Source: Microbacterium sp. lyk4-40-TSB-66 (lineage in GTDB: Bacteria > Actinomycetota > Actinomycetes > Actinomycetales > Microbacteriaceae). From it: a DNA stretch of 64,000 nt. The translations under genes were made by a program, and so were the position numbers. This document shows positions 55,384-64,000 of this stretch, in pieces. How positions within the stretch are numbered: position 1 is the first letter of the stretch; every line of letters starts with the position of its first letter. The notes below the pieces were generated by a model. That model did not search any database and was not told the origin of the DNA. It saw only the letters and a list, made by a program, of their open reading frames with translations. The DNA lies in assembly GCF_030209475.1 (NCBI RefSeq), contig NZ_JARVRW010000004.1:124001-188000 (forward strand), written 5' to 3'.

Positions 55384-55980
55384 ATGGCGCGCGTCGTCCT
55401 CGCGACCCACAATCCGCACAAGGTCGAGGAGTTCCAGGCGATCGTGGCCGAGGTGCGCCCCGACCTCGAGGTCGTCGGCTACGACGGACCCGAGCCGGTC
55501 GAAGACGGTGTGACTTTCGCCGAGAACGCCCTCATCAAAGCGCGGGCGGCGGCGGCGCACACGGGACTCCCGGCCCTCGCCGACGATTCCGGCGTCGCGG
55601 TCGACGTGCTGGGCGGTTCGCCGGGGGTGTTCTCGGCGTACTGGGCGGGGCACAAGAAGGACGCCACCGCCAACCTCGAGCTGCTGCTCGACCAGCTGTC
55701 CGACGTCGCCGACCCGCACCGTACGGCGCAGTTCGTGTCGGTGATCGCCCTGGTGCGACCCGACGGCGGCGAGCAGACCGTCGAGGGCCGCTGGCCCGGA
55801 CGCCTGGCGATAAGACCCGCCGGGCCGGGTGGTTTCGGGTATGACCCGATCTTCGTGCCCGACGGCCAGCCCGCAGGCGCCGAACGCACCGTCGGCGAGT
55901 GGACGGCCGCCGAGAAGAACGCCGAATCGCATCGCGCCCGGGCGTTCGTTCAGCTCTCGCCCCTTCTCACGTCACTCTGA
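55384..55980 (+). CDS. rdgB: Non-canonical purine NTP pyrophosphatase
   Basis: A 198-residue Ham1/RdgB enzyme that removes ITP, dITP and XTP. ATHNPHKVEEF, the active-site ADDSGVAVDVLGGSPGVFSAYW, PGGFGYDPIFVPDG and KNAESHRARAF are all present. It is co-transcribed with murI and rph. Confidence 0.97.
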   Translation: MARVVLATHNPHKVEEFQAIVAEVRPDLEVVGYDGPEPVEDGVTFAENALIKARAAAAHTGLPALADDSGVAVDVLGGSPGVFSAYWAGHKKDATANLELLLDQLSDVADPHRTAQFVSVIALVRPDGGEQTVEGRWPGRLAIRPAGPGGFGYDPIFVPDGQPAGAERTVGEWTAAEKNAESHRARAFVQLSPLLTSL

Positions 55981-55997
55981 GCGTGTAGACCCGTGAG

Positions 55998-56816
55998 GTG
56001 ACCGCAATGCCCACGGTGTCGATCGTCGTCCCCGCCTACAACGAGGAGGTGGTCATCGAGCGGTGCCTGCGTGCGATCGTGCGCCAGAGCGTTCCGCCGG
56101 CAGAGGTGCTCGTCGTCGACAACCGCTCGACCGACGGCACGCGCGAGGTGGTGCAGCGTGTCATCGACGAGCACCCGCGTGCCGGCATCCGTCTTCTGCG
56201 CCAAGACGGCAGGCAGGGGCTCGTGCCGACCCGCAATGTCGGAATGGATGCCGCCACGGGCGACGTCCTCGGACGCATCGACGCCGACACCGTCCTGAAG
56301 CCCGACTGGGTAGCGCAGGTGTCGCGCGTCTTCGCCGCGGGCGTGATGGATGCCGTGTCGGGACCGGTCGAGTACTACGACCTGCCGCTGCGCGCGATCG
56401 GCCAGCAGATCGACGACCGGCTGCGTCGGCTCCAGGTGCGCCTGGCGGGGGACTTCGTCTTCCTGTTCGGCAGCAACATGGCCGTGCGCGCCGACGCGTG
56501 GCGGGATGTGCGGGAGTTCCTGTGCGACGACGAGGCCGACGTCATGCACGAGGACCTCGACATCGCCATCCATCTGGCTCTCGGCGGCCGCCGCATCGCC
56601 TACTGCTCCGACATGGTCGCGGGGATGTCGGCGCGGCGTCTCGACGACCGCCCGCGCGACTTCCGTCGTTACGTCGACCGCTTCGAGAACACCTACTCGG
56701 CGCACGATATCCGCGACGTACGGCTGCGGGCACCGATGGCGGTCTTCTTGGGCGTCTACCCCGCCCTGCACGTGCACCGACGGATGCAGGCGCAGCTGCG
56801 GGCTCTGCGCAACTGA
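55998..56816 (+). CDS. Glycosyltransferase family 2
   Basis: A GT-A enzyme of up to 272 residues: VSIVVPAYNEEVVIERCLRA, DNRSTDGT, GRIDADTVLKPDW (DxD) and HEDLDIAIHLALGG (EDxDL-like base). No membrane anchor, so the acceptor is cytoplasmic or membrane-peripheral. GTG at 55998 lies 6 bases after TAGACC; ATG at 56007, with GAGGTG upstream, is an equal choice. Unlinked to the exopolysaccharide locus. Confidence 0.85.
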   Translation: MTAMPTVSIVVPAYNEEVVIERCLRAIVRQSVPPAEVLVVDNRSTDGTREVVQRVIDEHPRAGIRLLRQDGRQGLVPTRNVGMDAATGDVLGRIDADTVLKPDWVAQVSRVFAAGVMDAVSGPVEYYDLPLRAIGQQIDDRLRRLQVRLAGDFVFLFGSNMAVRADAWRDVREFLCDDEADVMHEDLDIAIHLALGGRRIAYCSDMVAGMSARRLDDRPRDFRRYVDRFENTYSAHDIRDVRLRAPMAVFLGVYPALHVHRRMQAQLRALRN

Positions 56817-56900
56817 GGCGGCTCCCACCGGCGGGTGGTGCGGGCGGCGCGGGCGGGCGGTGCGTGGCGCCGAGCGCTCACGCGGGTCGCGCCGGCACGC

Positions 56901-58340
56901 TCAGGGCGTGTCGGCGCTCGAGACCTCGACGTCGGCCGCGGGCTGCTCGTCCATCACACCCGGCCGCAGCCGGAGCAGCAGCACGAAGTACACGCCGCCC
57001 GCGGCGACGAGCCCGAGGATGATGAGCGCGGGAACGAGGGCGTCGCCCGGCGTGACGAGGGCGAGGAGGGCCAGGACGATCCACACCAGCGCCGCGACCG
57101 CGACCGGGACCTCGGCGCGCCCGAGGCTGAAGCCGCCGGTGCGGCGCTCGAGCCGACGGCGGACGACCAGGTAGAGCACGACGACGCCCCCGTAGATGAG
57201 GGCGGGGAGGATGGTGCTCCCGATGATGAGCTGCAGGAGCGCCTCTCCGGGCAGGGCGAGCATCAGCACGCACCCGATGGCGACGATGAGCAGGGTGGCG
57301 AACACCGGCGTGCGCGTACGCCGGTCGACCCGGCCGATGAGGCGGGAGGCGGGGAAGCGGCCGTCCCGGGCCATCGCGAAGGCCTGTCGGGCGGCGGCGG
57401 CCAGCACGACGGTCCCCGCCCCGAACATCGAGAACGCGATGCCCGCGAGCAGGAGCTGCTCCCAGACGGGTCCGAGCTGTCCGCGGATGATCGCCGCCAC
57501 GGGGGAGGGGTCGTTCGTGACCGCCTCCACATCTTGGATCGACACCGTCAAGGTCAACAGGAACGCGAAACCGGCGACCGCCGCAGCGATGACCGAGCCG
57601 ACGATCGCGCGCGGAACCGTCCGATACGGATCCCTCGCCTCTTCGGCGAGATTGGCGGCGGAATCGAACCCGACGAGGGTGGTCAGTCCCATCAGCATGC
57701 CCGCCATCAGCCCGCCGCCCAGGGCGAAGTACTGCGGATCCGCGTCGGCGACGCCGCGGGCGACGAGGTTCTGCGGCTGCACGGTGCCGGTGGCGAAGGC
57801 GACGACGAGGAGCACGACCACGAGCACCGCGACGATCGCCAGCTCGACCCCGACCGCCGCCGACGTGACCATGCCGAGCAGTCGCGTGGAGGCGATGACG
57901 AGGATCGCCTGCACGAGCAGGATGACGAGTGTCAGCCACCGCGCGACGTCTTCGTCGGCGCCCATTCCGAGAAGCGGCATGATCGCCTGACTGGCGAGCG
58001 CGTTGGCGATGGCGACGACCGCGATGGCGAGGAACCAGAACGACAGCCAGCCGAAGAACCACCCCACCCGGGGCGACGCGAGCCGGGAGGCCCACTGGTA
58101 CGACGAACCGCTCAGGGCGATGCGCGCCGCGAACTGCGCGACGACGAGGGCGACGAGCGTCTGGCCGGCGCCGGCCACGATCCACAGCCACACACCCAGG
58201 GGCCCCGAGCTCTGCAGCATCTCGCCGTAGGTCGCGAACACTCCGACGACGACGGAGATGAACGCGAACGAGATCGCGAAGACCTGGAACCCACCCAGGG
58301 TGCGTGTCAGCGGCGGGCGCGTGGCGGTGGTCTCAGTCAT
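56901..58340 (-). CDS. APC-family amino acid/polyamine permease
   Basis: A 479-residue transporter with about twelve helices. GGFQVFAISFAFISVVVGVF and GLTTLVGFDSAANLAEEARDPYRTVPRAI are the two conserved APC segments. The end is a soluble acidic tail. It resembles GABA/amino acid permeases; substrate is unknown. A GAGGGG site precedes the ATG at 58340. The 196-base gap to the CDF gene holds both promoters. Confidence 0.9.
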   Translation of the reverse strand: MTETTATRPPLTRTLGGFQVFAISFAFISVVVGVFATYGEMLQSSGPLGVWLWIVAGAGQTLVALVVAQFAARIALSGSSYQWASRLASPRVGWFFGWLSFWFLAIAVVAIANALASQAIMPLLGMGADEDVARWLTLVILLVQAILVIASTRLLGMVTSAAVGVELAIVAVLVVVLLVVAFATGTVQPQNLVARGVADADPQYFALGGGLMAGMLMGLTTLVGFDSAANLAEEARDPYRTVPRAIVGSVIAAAVAGFAFLLTLTVSIQDVEAVTNDPSPVAAIIRGQLGPVWEQLLLAGIAFSMFGAGTVVLAAAARQAFAMARDGRFPASRLIGRVDRRTRTPVFATLLIVAIGCVLMLALPGEALLQLIIGSTILPALIYGGVVVLYLVVRRRLERRTGGFSLGRAEVPVAVAALVWIVLALLALVTPGDALVPALIILGLVAAGGVYFVLLLRLRPGVMDEQPAADVEVSSADTP

Positions 58341-58524
58341 CGGAACCCCTCGGTCGGACCGTCGGCAGTCCTGCAAAGAAGGTGGCAGGGACGCTGCGTC
58401 CCCACAAGGTCCGCTTGAGGTCGTGTCCGCAAGCGGACGCCCGCGCATCCGCGATCCCGGCGGGGTGAGGGCGGTTCTCATTCCCGACTGCCGCGGAAAC
58501 ACGCGCGATGTCGGGGGTCGCGCC

Positions 58525-58530
58525 TAGCCT
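58525..58530 (+). promoter_or_regulatory. Candidate -10 hexamer, leaderless start
   Basis: TAGCCT ends 6 bases before the ATG at 58537. Confidence 0.45.
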
Positions 58531-58536
58531 GGTCCC

Positions 58537-59454
58537 ATGCACGATCACGCGCCCGCCGGCGGCATCCGCGATGCCGGCAACACGCGCCTGCTCGCGACCG
58601 CCCTCGCCCTGACGGCAACGGTGATGGTCGTGCAGATCGTCGGGGCGGTCCTGTCGGGGTCGCTCGCGCTCCTCGCCGACGCCGCGCACATGTTCACCGA
58701 CGCCGCGGCCCTCGTGGTCGCCCTCGTCGCCACCCGCATCGCCGCGCGCCCCGCCGACGACCGCCGCACGTACGGCTATCAGCGCGCCGAGGTGCTCGGG
58801 GCCCTCGTCAACGGCGTCATCCTGATCGTGCTGTGCACGTGGGTGGGGGTCGAGGCGGTGCAGCGGCTTCTGGCACCGGCCGAGGCAGAGGTGCAAGGCG
58901 GGCTCATGCTCGTCGTCGCCGCCGTCGGCATGATCGCGAACGCCGTGTCGATGTGGCTGCTCGGGCGTGCGCAGAAGCGCAGCATCAACGTGCGCGGCGC
59001 CTATATCGAGGTGCTGGGCGACCTCATCGGATCGGTGGCGGTCATCGTGGCCGCGATCGTCATCCTGACGACCGGGTTCGTTCAGGCCGATGCGATCGCC
59101 TCGCTGTTCATCGCGGTCCTCATCGTGCCGCGGGCGATCGGCCTGCTGCGCGAGGTCGTGGTGGTGCTGACCGAATCGGCGCCCGTGGGAGTCCACGTCG
59201 CCGAGATCCGCGACCATCTGCGCGGCGCCGATGGCGTGGTCGACGTGCACGATGTGCACGTGTGGCAGCTCACGCGCGGAGCCCCCGTGTTCAGCGCACA
59301 CGTCATCGTCGACGATGCCGCGCTGAGCGACGGTCGTGCGGCGGCGATCCTCGCGTCGCTGCAGACGTGTCTGGCCGACCACTTCGACGTCGAGCACTCG
59401 ACCTTCCAGCTCGAACCCGCCGGCCACGTCGAGCACGACTCGCGGCACGCCTAG
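58537..59454 (+). CDS. Cation diffusion facilitator, zinc-type exporter
   Basis: A 305-residue CDF protein with six helices. LADAAHMFTDAAALVVALVA (HxxxD in helix 2) and GAYIEVLGDLIGSVAVIVAA (helix 5 site, with an Asp and a changed His position) build the metal site. The cytoplasmic domain has VDVHDVHVWQLT. The N-terminus is His-bearing. Probable Zn/Cd exporter; helix 5 reads YIEVLGD rather than HxxxD, as in CzcD-like members. Confidence 0.9.
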   Translation: MHDHAPAGGIRDAGNTRLLATALALTATVMVVQIVGAVLSGSLALLADAAHMFTDAAALVVALVATRIAARPADDRRTYGYQRAEVLGALVNGVILIVLCTWVGVEAVQRLLAPAEAEVQGGLMLVVAAVGMIANAVSMWLLGRAQKRSINVRGAYIEVLGDLIGSVAVIVAAIVILTTGFVQADAIASLFIAVLIVPRAIGLLREVVVVLTESAPVGVHVAEIRDHLRGADGVVDVHDVHVWQLTRGAPVFSAHVIVDDAALSDGRAAAILASLQTCLADHFDVEHSTFQLEPAGHVEHDSRHA

Positions 59455-59478
59455 CCCTCCCGCTGCCGCTTCCGGCGG

Positions 59479-59531
59479 CTTCGACAGGCTCAGCCACCTC
59501 GACTGCGGGGCGACCCTGAGCCCGTCGGAGG
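59479..59531. repeat. Inverted pair of the TGAGCCTGTCGAAG element
   Basis: CTTCGACAGGCTCA (59479-59492) and TGAGCCCGTCGGAG (59518-59531) form a 12-of-14 inverted repeat between two convergent genes. It is the same element as in 18952-19115 and could end transcription both ways. Confidence 0.65.
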
Positions 59532-59544
59532 GCGCGGGAGCGGA

Positions 59545-61953
59545 TCAGTCCTCCCGCACCACCTCGTCCGGGGCCTTGTCAGGGCGAAGCCCCCGCCACC
59601 GCGCCTGACGCAGGATGCCGCCGGGGGTGAACTCCGCGAACTCCACCTCCGCCACGAGGTCGGGCCGCACCCACAGCGCGTCGCGGGCGTCGGCGGCAGG
59701 CACCCCGACGAACGGGTCGACGTCGGAGCGAAGGGGTTCCAGCAGGGTGGTGAGGCGCGCGAGGGTCTGCTCGCCGAAGCCCGAACCGACGCGGCCGGCG
59801 TACTGCAGGCCATCGGCCGACGGCACCCCGACCAGCAGCGACCCGATCGTTCCGGCGCGGTTGCCCTTACCGGGACGGATGCCGCCGATCACGACCTCCT
59901 GCGTGCGCGAGTGCTTCACCTTCACCCACTGCTCCGAACGGATTCCGCGCCGGTACGCCGACGCGGGGTCTTTGACGACGACCCCCTCGAGCCCGAACCG
60001 GCCGCTGGTGGCGACCGCGGCATCCACGTCGTCGAAGACGGGCGGCACCACCACCGGCGCGCCGGCATCGGCGGCGAGCCGCTCGAGGAGTTCGCGTCGC
60101 TCGCGGAGGGGGAGGGATGCCACGTCGCGTCCCTCCAGCGACAGCACGTCGAACAGGTAGAGCTGCACCGGCGTGCGACGGGCCTCGTGCGCGATCTCGC
60201 GCGGCTGGGCGAGGTTCATGCGCTTCTGCAGGAGGGGGAAGCTCGGACGCCCCTGAGAGTCGAGCGCCACGATCTCCCCGTCGACGACCGCGTGCCCCGC
60301 CCCGAGACCGAGGTCCACTCCGGTGAGCTCGGGGTAGGTCGCGGTCAGGTCGTTGCCGTTGCGCGAGCGCAGGCGGAGGCGCTCGCCGTCCCAGATCCCC
60401 AGTCCCCGGATGCCGTCCCACTTCATCTCCACCCACGGCGCACCCCAGCGCGCGGCGGCGGCGCGGGCGAGGCCGGGGGTCGCTGCCGTGGCGAGCATGG
60501 GCCGGAGCTCCGCCACGGTCGGTTCCGCCGCATCACCCGACGTGCCGTGATCGAGAGCCACCACCGGCGCCCCGTCGCTCTGAGGGCGGCCCTCGGCATC
60601 CGTCTTCATGCGGTGCAGCAGCCACTGCGACTTCTCGCCCCGCCCCTCGGTGCGGATGAGGGCGAGTCGTACGCGTCCGAGCGGACCCTCGTCCCGCCCG
60701 GTGAGGGTGGCGATGACCTCGTCGTCGCGCCACTTCTCGAGCTCGTACGTGCCGGTGTCCCAGACGGTCATGATGCCCGCGCCGTACTCGCCGCGCGGGA
60801 TCTCTCCGGCGAAGTCGAGGTAGGTCATCGGGTGATCCTCTGTCATGACGGCGAGGCTGTTCTTCGCCGAGCTCGGCGGCACGCCCCGGGGAACCGCCCA
60901 GCTCACGAGCACACCGCCGTGTTCGAGGCGCAAATCCCAGTGCAGACGGCTCGCGTGGTGCTCCTGGATGACGAATCGCGGCAGACCCTCGGGGGCCGCG
61001 TCGCCGTGCGGCGCGTCGGGCACCGGCTCGGGCGTCTTGCCCGCGGTGCGTTTGGAGAGGTAGGCGCGCAGCGGCCCGGCGTCGCGCTCGAGGGGGGCCA
61101 GGGGATCGCCGGTGCGAGCCAGCACCTCGTCGAACAGGAGATGCGCGAGACCCGGGTCGTCCAGCTCGTCCCACGTGCGGGGCGCCGCGACCGTCGGACG
61201 TGAGCGTCCCCGCAGCGAGTACGGCGCGATGGTCGTCTTGGAGCCGTTGTTCTGGCTCCAGTCGATGAAGACCTTGCCGGGGCGTGCGGATTTCGACATC
61301 TGACTGACCACCAGGTCGGGGTGGTCGGCCTCGATCGCCCGGGCGAGCTCTTTCGCGATCGCGCTGGCCGCCTCGCTGGACTGGCGACCGTCGAGGTGGG
61401 CGTACAGGTGGATCCCCTTGCTCCCGCTCGTGACCGGCAGGGGGTCGAGCCCGATGTCCTGCAGGATCACCCGGGCCCAGCGTGCGACCTCGGCGCACTC
61501 GGCGAGACCGACACCGGGACCGGGGTCGAGGTCGAGCACCAGACGGTCGGGGTTCTCGCGCTCGCCGTCGGGGGAGAACCGCCACTGCGGTACGTGCAGC
61601 TCGAGACTGGCCACCTGCGCCAGGTAGACGAGGGTCGGCAGGTCGTCGATGAGCGGGTAGTCCTTGGCGCCGGACGAGTGGTCGATCGGGAAGCGGCGCA
61701 CCCACGCGGGCGCTCCGGGTTCGAGGGCCTTCGCGAAGAACGGCTCGCCCGGGTCGGAGTCGGTGCCGACCCCGTCGGGCCACCGCTTTCGGGTGACGGG
61801 GCGTTCGGCGACGTGGGGGAGCAGGCGCGGAGCGATACGGGAGTAGTAGTCGATCACCTCGCCCTTGGTGGTCCCCGTCTCGGGGTACAGCACCTTGTCG
61901 AGGTTCGACAGGCGCAGCCGGCGCCCGCCGATGCGCACCGTCTGCTCCGCCAT
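59545..61953 (-). CDS. ligD: ATP-dependent DNA ligase LigD (POL-PE-LIG)
   Basis: An 802-residue end-joining enzyme. Polymerase domain first (about 1-290; LVLDLDPGPG, TSGSKGIHLYAHL, KSARPGKVFIDWSQN), then the 3'-phosphoesterase (about 320-470; FVIQEHHASRLHWDLRLEHGG, IPRGEYGAG), then the ligase (about 490-802) with the adenylated Lys511 in EMKWDGIRG. The order matches mycobacterial LigD. It works with Ku, encoded at 63473. A TACGCT hexamer lies 6 bases before the ATG. Confidence 0.97.
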   Translation of the reverse strand: MAEQTVRIGGRRLRLSNLDKVLYPETGTTKGEVIDYYSRIAPRLLPHVAERPVTRKRWPDGVGTDSDPGEPFFAKALEPGAPAWVRRFPIDHSSGAKDYPLIDDLPTLVYLAQVASLELHVPQWRFSPDGERENPDRLVLDLDPGPGVGLAECAEVARWARVILQDIGLDPLPVTSGSKGIHLYAHLDGRQSSEAASAIAKELARAIEADHPDLVVSQMSKSARPGKVFIDWSQNNGSKTTIAPYSLRGRSRPTVAAPRTWDELDDPGLAHLLFDEVLARTGDPLAPLERDAGPLRAYLSKRTAGKTPEPVPDAPHGDAAPEGLPRFVIQEHHASRLHWDLRLEHGGVLVSWAVPRGVPPSSAKNSLAVMTEDHPMTYLDFAGEIPRGEYGAGIMTVWDTGTYELEKWRDDEVIATLTGRDEGPLGRVRLALIRTEGRGEKSQWLLHRMKTDAEGRPQSDGAPVVALDHGTSGDAAEPTVAELRPMLATAATPGLARAAAARWGAPWVEMKWDGIRGLGIWDGERLRLRSRNGNDLTATYPELTGVDLGLGAGHAVVDGEIVALDSQGRPSFPLLQKRMNLAQPREIAHEARRTPVQLYLFDVLSLEGRDVASLPLRERRELLERLAADAGAPVVVPPVFDDVDAAVATSGRFGLEGVVVKDPASAYRRGIRSEQWVKVKHSRTQEVVIGGIRPGKGNRAGTIGSLLVGVPSADGLQYAGRVGSGFGEQTLARLTTLLEPLRSDVDPFVGVPAADARDALWVRPDLVAEVEFAEFTPGGILRQARWRGLRPDKAPDEVVRED

Positions 61954-61959
61954 CGCCCC

Positions 61960-61965
61960 AGCGTA
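61960..61965 (-). promoter_or_regulatory. Candidate -10 hexamer, leaderless start
   Basis: TACGCT on the minus strand ends 6 bases before the ligD ATG at 61953. Confidence 0.45.
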
Positions 61966-62056
61966 GGGCGGGAACGGCTCCGGATGCCGAGGGGCTCGCG
62001 CAGCCGCCCTCCGGTCGGCGCCCGGGCCGCACCGGGTGGTCAGGGAGCGGGCGAGG

Positions 62057-62542
62057 TCATCCCGCCGCGCCGGACCGGCGTCGTTCGGCCGCGAGGTGAA
62101 GTCGCTCGAGCTCGCCGGCGAACGCGTCGAACGGCCCGCGTGTGACGACCCCCGGAGCGACGTCGGAGATGGCGAGGGGGCGGATCGGCGAGGGGGCCGC
62201 GCCCCACGAGGACCGCCATCGCGTCAGCTGCGCGGTCGAGCCGGCGAAGACGATGGGACCGAGTCCCGCCCACGCGTGAGCCGCGGCGCACATGGCGCAG
62301 TGCTCGCCCGAGGTGTACACGGTCATCGACGACCGCTCGGCTGCCGGGTGATGCGCGACAGCCCACCGCACGAGGGCGATCTCCGGGTGCGCGGTGGGAT
62401 CGCCGCCGCCGACGGTGTTGCGTTCTTCTCGGAGGACCCGCCCGTCACCGTCGACCAGGATCGATCCGAACGCGTCGTCACCGGCGTCCACCGCCTCCGC
62501 CGCCAGTTCCACGCAGCGCTTCAGTGCGTCGATGTCGTCCAC
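62057..62542 (-). CDS. Nucleoside/CMP-type deaminase, copy A
   Basis: A 161-residue zinc deaminase. His52 and catalytic Glu54 are in THAHPE-like TAHPEIALVRWA, and the Cys pair is Cys82 and Cys85 (HCAMCAAA). The PC-X2-C motif has H in place of the usual Pro before the first Cys. GTG at 62542 has a GAGG site; ATG at 62617 would add 25 non-conserved residues. It is divergent from copy B. Substrate unknown; guanine or nucleoside deaminase is likely. Confidence 0.85.
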   Translation of the reverse strand: MDDIDALKRCVELAAEAVDAGDDAFGSILVDGDGRVLREERNTVGGGDPTAHPEIALVRWAVAHHPAAERSSMTVYTSGEHCAMCAAAHAWAGLGPIVFAGSTAQLTRWRSSWGAAPSPIRPLAISDVAPGVVTRGPFDAFAGELERLHLAAERRRSGAAG

Positions 62543-62740
62543 GGGTTCCTCTTCTCCGAATCGTGCCGCTGCGGGCGGGTCGGCCGCTCCTGCGTGCTGA
62601 GTCCATCCTGTCGTCATAGAGCCCACCCCGGGGGCTCGTGACTGCGACGGCATCGGCGCAGACGCGACGGGCGCGATCCGCCGGCGGTTAGCACATCCGC
62701 GCGCCCCGAGGGGTTTTCGCGTCGATCGGACCGTCGTGAT

Positions 62741-62746
62741 TACGGT
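62741..62746 (+). promoter_or_regulatory. Candidate -10 hexamer, leaderless start
   Basis: TACGGT ends 6 bases before the ATG at 62753. Confidence 0.4.
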
Positions 62747-62752
62747 GAAGCG

Positions 62753-63226
62753 ATGAACGATCAGGAGCTCACCGCCCTCACCATCTCTCTCGCGAGCGAG
62801 AACGTCCGCAACGGCGGCAAGCCGTTCGCCTGTCTCATCGTGAAAGACGGCGAGATCATCGCCCAAGCCGTCAACCACGTCAGTCAGGACGGCGACCCGA
62901 CGGCCCACGCCGAGATCCGGGCGATCCGCGCCGCCGCCGCGACGGGCGTCAGCGACCTCGGCGGGTACGACATGTTCGTCACCGCCTATCCCTGTCCGAT
63001 GTGTCTCGGCGCGGTCTACTACGCGCAGCCCGATCGCCTCGTCTACGCGGCGACGCGGGAGCAGGAGGGCGAGCACTACGAGGACGGCAATCGCCTCATG
63101 ACGCTTGCGACCTTCTACGACGAGTACGCCAAGCCGGTGGCGGAGCGCGCTCTCCCCACCGAGCAGGGGCAGGCCGACGATCCGACGGCACCGTTCCGCG
63201 AGTGGACCGCGATCCACGGCGACTGA
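62753..63226 (+). CDS. Nucleoside/CMP-type deaminase, copy B
   Basis: A 157-residue zinc deaminase with the canonical motif: His52 and Glu54 (TAHAEIRAI), Cys81 and Cys84 (PCPMCLGAVYY). The C-terminus (about 125-157) is longer than in TadA and resembles guanine deaminases of Bacillus. It aligns almost without gaps to copy A in the core, with H/E at identical residue numbers. Confidence 0.9.
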   Translation: MNDQELTALTISLASENVRNGGKPFACLIVKDGEIIAQAVNHVSQDGDPTAHAEIRAIRAAAATGVSDLGGYDMFVTAYPCPMCLGAVYYAQPDRLVYAATREQEGEHYEDGNRLMTLATFYDEYAKPVAERALPTEQGQADDPTAPFREWTAIHGD

Positions 63227-63287
63227 CGCGTCGACACCGCGGCGGCGGCCCGGTGCACCGTCCCTCTCGACCGCAACCCGCCCCGAT

Positions 63288-63360
63288 CACGCATAAACGC
63301 CATCCGTGCGTATAAACGCGCTGTAGGCGTGTTTCCGCGCACGGATCGTGTTTATGCGTG
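63288..63360. repeat. Long imperfect palindrome before ku
   Basis: Arms 63288-63321 and 63327-63360 match at 28 of 34 positions around a five-base loop. The outer 11 bases (CACGCATAAAC) are perfect. AT content is above the surroundings. It lies between the deaminase stop and the ku start. Confidence 0.8.
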
Positions 63361-63472
63361 GGGGGGGCGCCGGGTTCCTCGGGCATCGATCGGCTCGACC
63401 CCCGCGTGACGGCGTCCGTTCGCCCACGCAAGGGTCTCGGCATCCACCGTCGTTTCGGTGTTCACTGGACCC

Positions 63473-64000
63473 ATGCGATCGATCTGGAAGGGTGCCCTGA
63501 CGTTCGGCCTCGTCAACGTGCCCGTGAAGGTGTACTCGGCCACCGAGGATCACGACGTCTCCCTGCACCAGGTGCACAACAAGGACGGCGGACGTATCCG
63601 CTACCAGCGCATCTGCGAGGTCGACGGCGAGGTCGTGCCCTACGGCGACATCGATCGCGCCTACGACGACGGCGAGCAGACGGTGGTGCTGACCAAGGAC
63701 GACCTCGCGTCGCTGCCCAGCGAGCGCAGCCGTGAGATCGAGGTCGTCGAGTTCGTCCCCAGTGAGCAGGTCGACCTGCTCACCCTCGACAAGGCGTACT
63801 ACCTCGAGCCCGACTCCTCGTCGCCGAAGGCCTACGTGCTGCTGCGCAAGACGCTCGAGCAGACCGACCGCACCGCGATCGTCCGCTTCTCGCTGCGGCA
63901 GAAGACCCGGCTCGCCGCCCTCCGCGTGCGCGGGGACGTGCTCGTCCTGCAGACGTTGCTGTGGGCCGACGAGGTGCGCGAGGCGGCGTTCCCGGCGCTC
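63473..64000 (+). CDS. ku: Ku end-binding protein (5' part only)
   Basis: An open frame of 176 residues that runs off the window. MRSIWKGALTFGLVNVPVKVYSATE, HNKDGGRIRYQRICEVDGE, YLEPDSSSPKAYVLLRKTL and LRQKTRLAALRVRGD are typical bacterial Ku core. It binds broken DNA ends and recruits LigD for end joining. Normal length is 270-320 residues, so about half is missing only because of the edge. Confidence 0.96.
   Translation, partial: MRSIWKGALTFGLVNVPVKVYSATEDHDVSLHQVHNKDGGRIRYQRICEVDGEVVPYGDIDRAYDDGEQTVVLTKDDLASLPSERSREIEVVEFVPSEQVDLLTLDKAYYLEPDSSSPKAYVLLRKTLEQTDRTAIVRFSLRQKTRLAALRVRGDVLVLQTLLWADEVREAAFPAL

Overview
The window is high-GC actinobacterial chromosome. Gene content, codon use and gene order fit the family Microbacteriaceae, most likely Microbacterium: a C50-carotenoid cluster, the adnB-nudC-uvrD2-metalloprotease-PDZ-UPF0182 neighbourhood, DUF3039-pncB-murI-rph-rdgB, and bacterial Ku/LigD. 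There is no prophage, insertion sequence, CRISPR array or rRNA. The only RNA gene seen is an initiator tRNA-Met. The genus is an inference from gene content, not a measured placement.

Layout. (1) 1-12141: DNA repair and housekeeping. It holds the 3' end of an AdnA/AdnB-type helicase-nuclease, a degenerate phosphotransferase-like protein, NudC, UvrD2, a ThiF/cyclodehydratase-like protein that overlaps uvrD2 tail to tail, a DUF2342 metalloprotease-like protein, a PDZ/Lon-type membrane protease and a UPF0182 membrane protein. (2) 12142-12790: non-coding, with REP-like palindromes and a 53-bp tandem repeat. (3) 12791-18372: a seven-gene minus-strand carotenoid operon, idi-crtE-crtB-crtI-crtYe-crtYf-crtEb. 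Every junction overlaps by four bases or is one base apart. It should take C5 units to a C50 cyclic carotenoid. A divergent MarR gene and a 15-bp inverted repeat between the two look like its CrtR-type switch. (4) 18916-22036: repeats, an FGE-fold protein, a tiny zinc-motif protein, an SMP-30 enzyme and a sortase-anchored surface protein.

(5) 22256-39461: a large exopolysaccharide locus. It encodes a DUF4012 protein, a Wzz/tyrosine-kinase fusion, a low-molecular-weight tyrosine phosphatase, a CPBP protease, glycosyltransferases, two pyruvyl transferases, an O-antigen ligase/polymerase, a flippase, an acetyltransferase, and GDP-mannose dehydratase plus GDP-fucose synthase. Together they predict a secreted, fucose-containing, pyruvylated and probably acetylated polymer whose length is set by a kinase/phosphatase pair. 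No priming phosphoglycosyltransferase is visible, so that step must be encoded elsewhere.

(6) 39461-47942: small genes, tRNA-fMet, nitrilase, aminotransferase, HtrA-type protease, maltokinase and an unknown Gly-rich protein. (7) 48138-51994: an ABC exporter whose ATPase carries about 520 residues of low-complexity N-terminal extension. (8) 52045-56816: DUF3039, pncB, murI, rph, rdgB and a GT2. (9) 56901-64000: an APC permease, a CDF metal exporter, and the non-homologous end-joining pair ligD and ku (ku cut by the window edge). Two divergent deaminase paralogues and a long palindrome lie between ligD and ku.

Many isolated genes start 6-8 bases after a TANNNT hexamer, which suggests leaderless transcription. 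Genes inside operons instead overlap as ATGA or GTGA.
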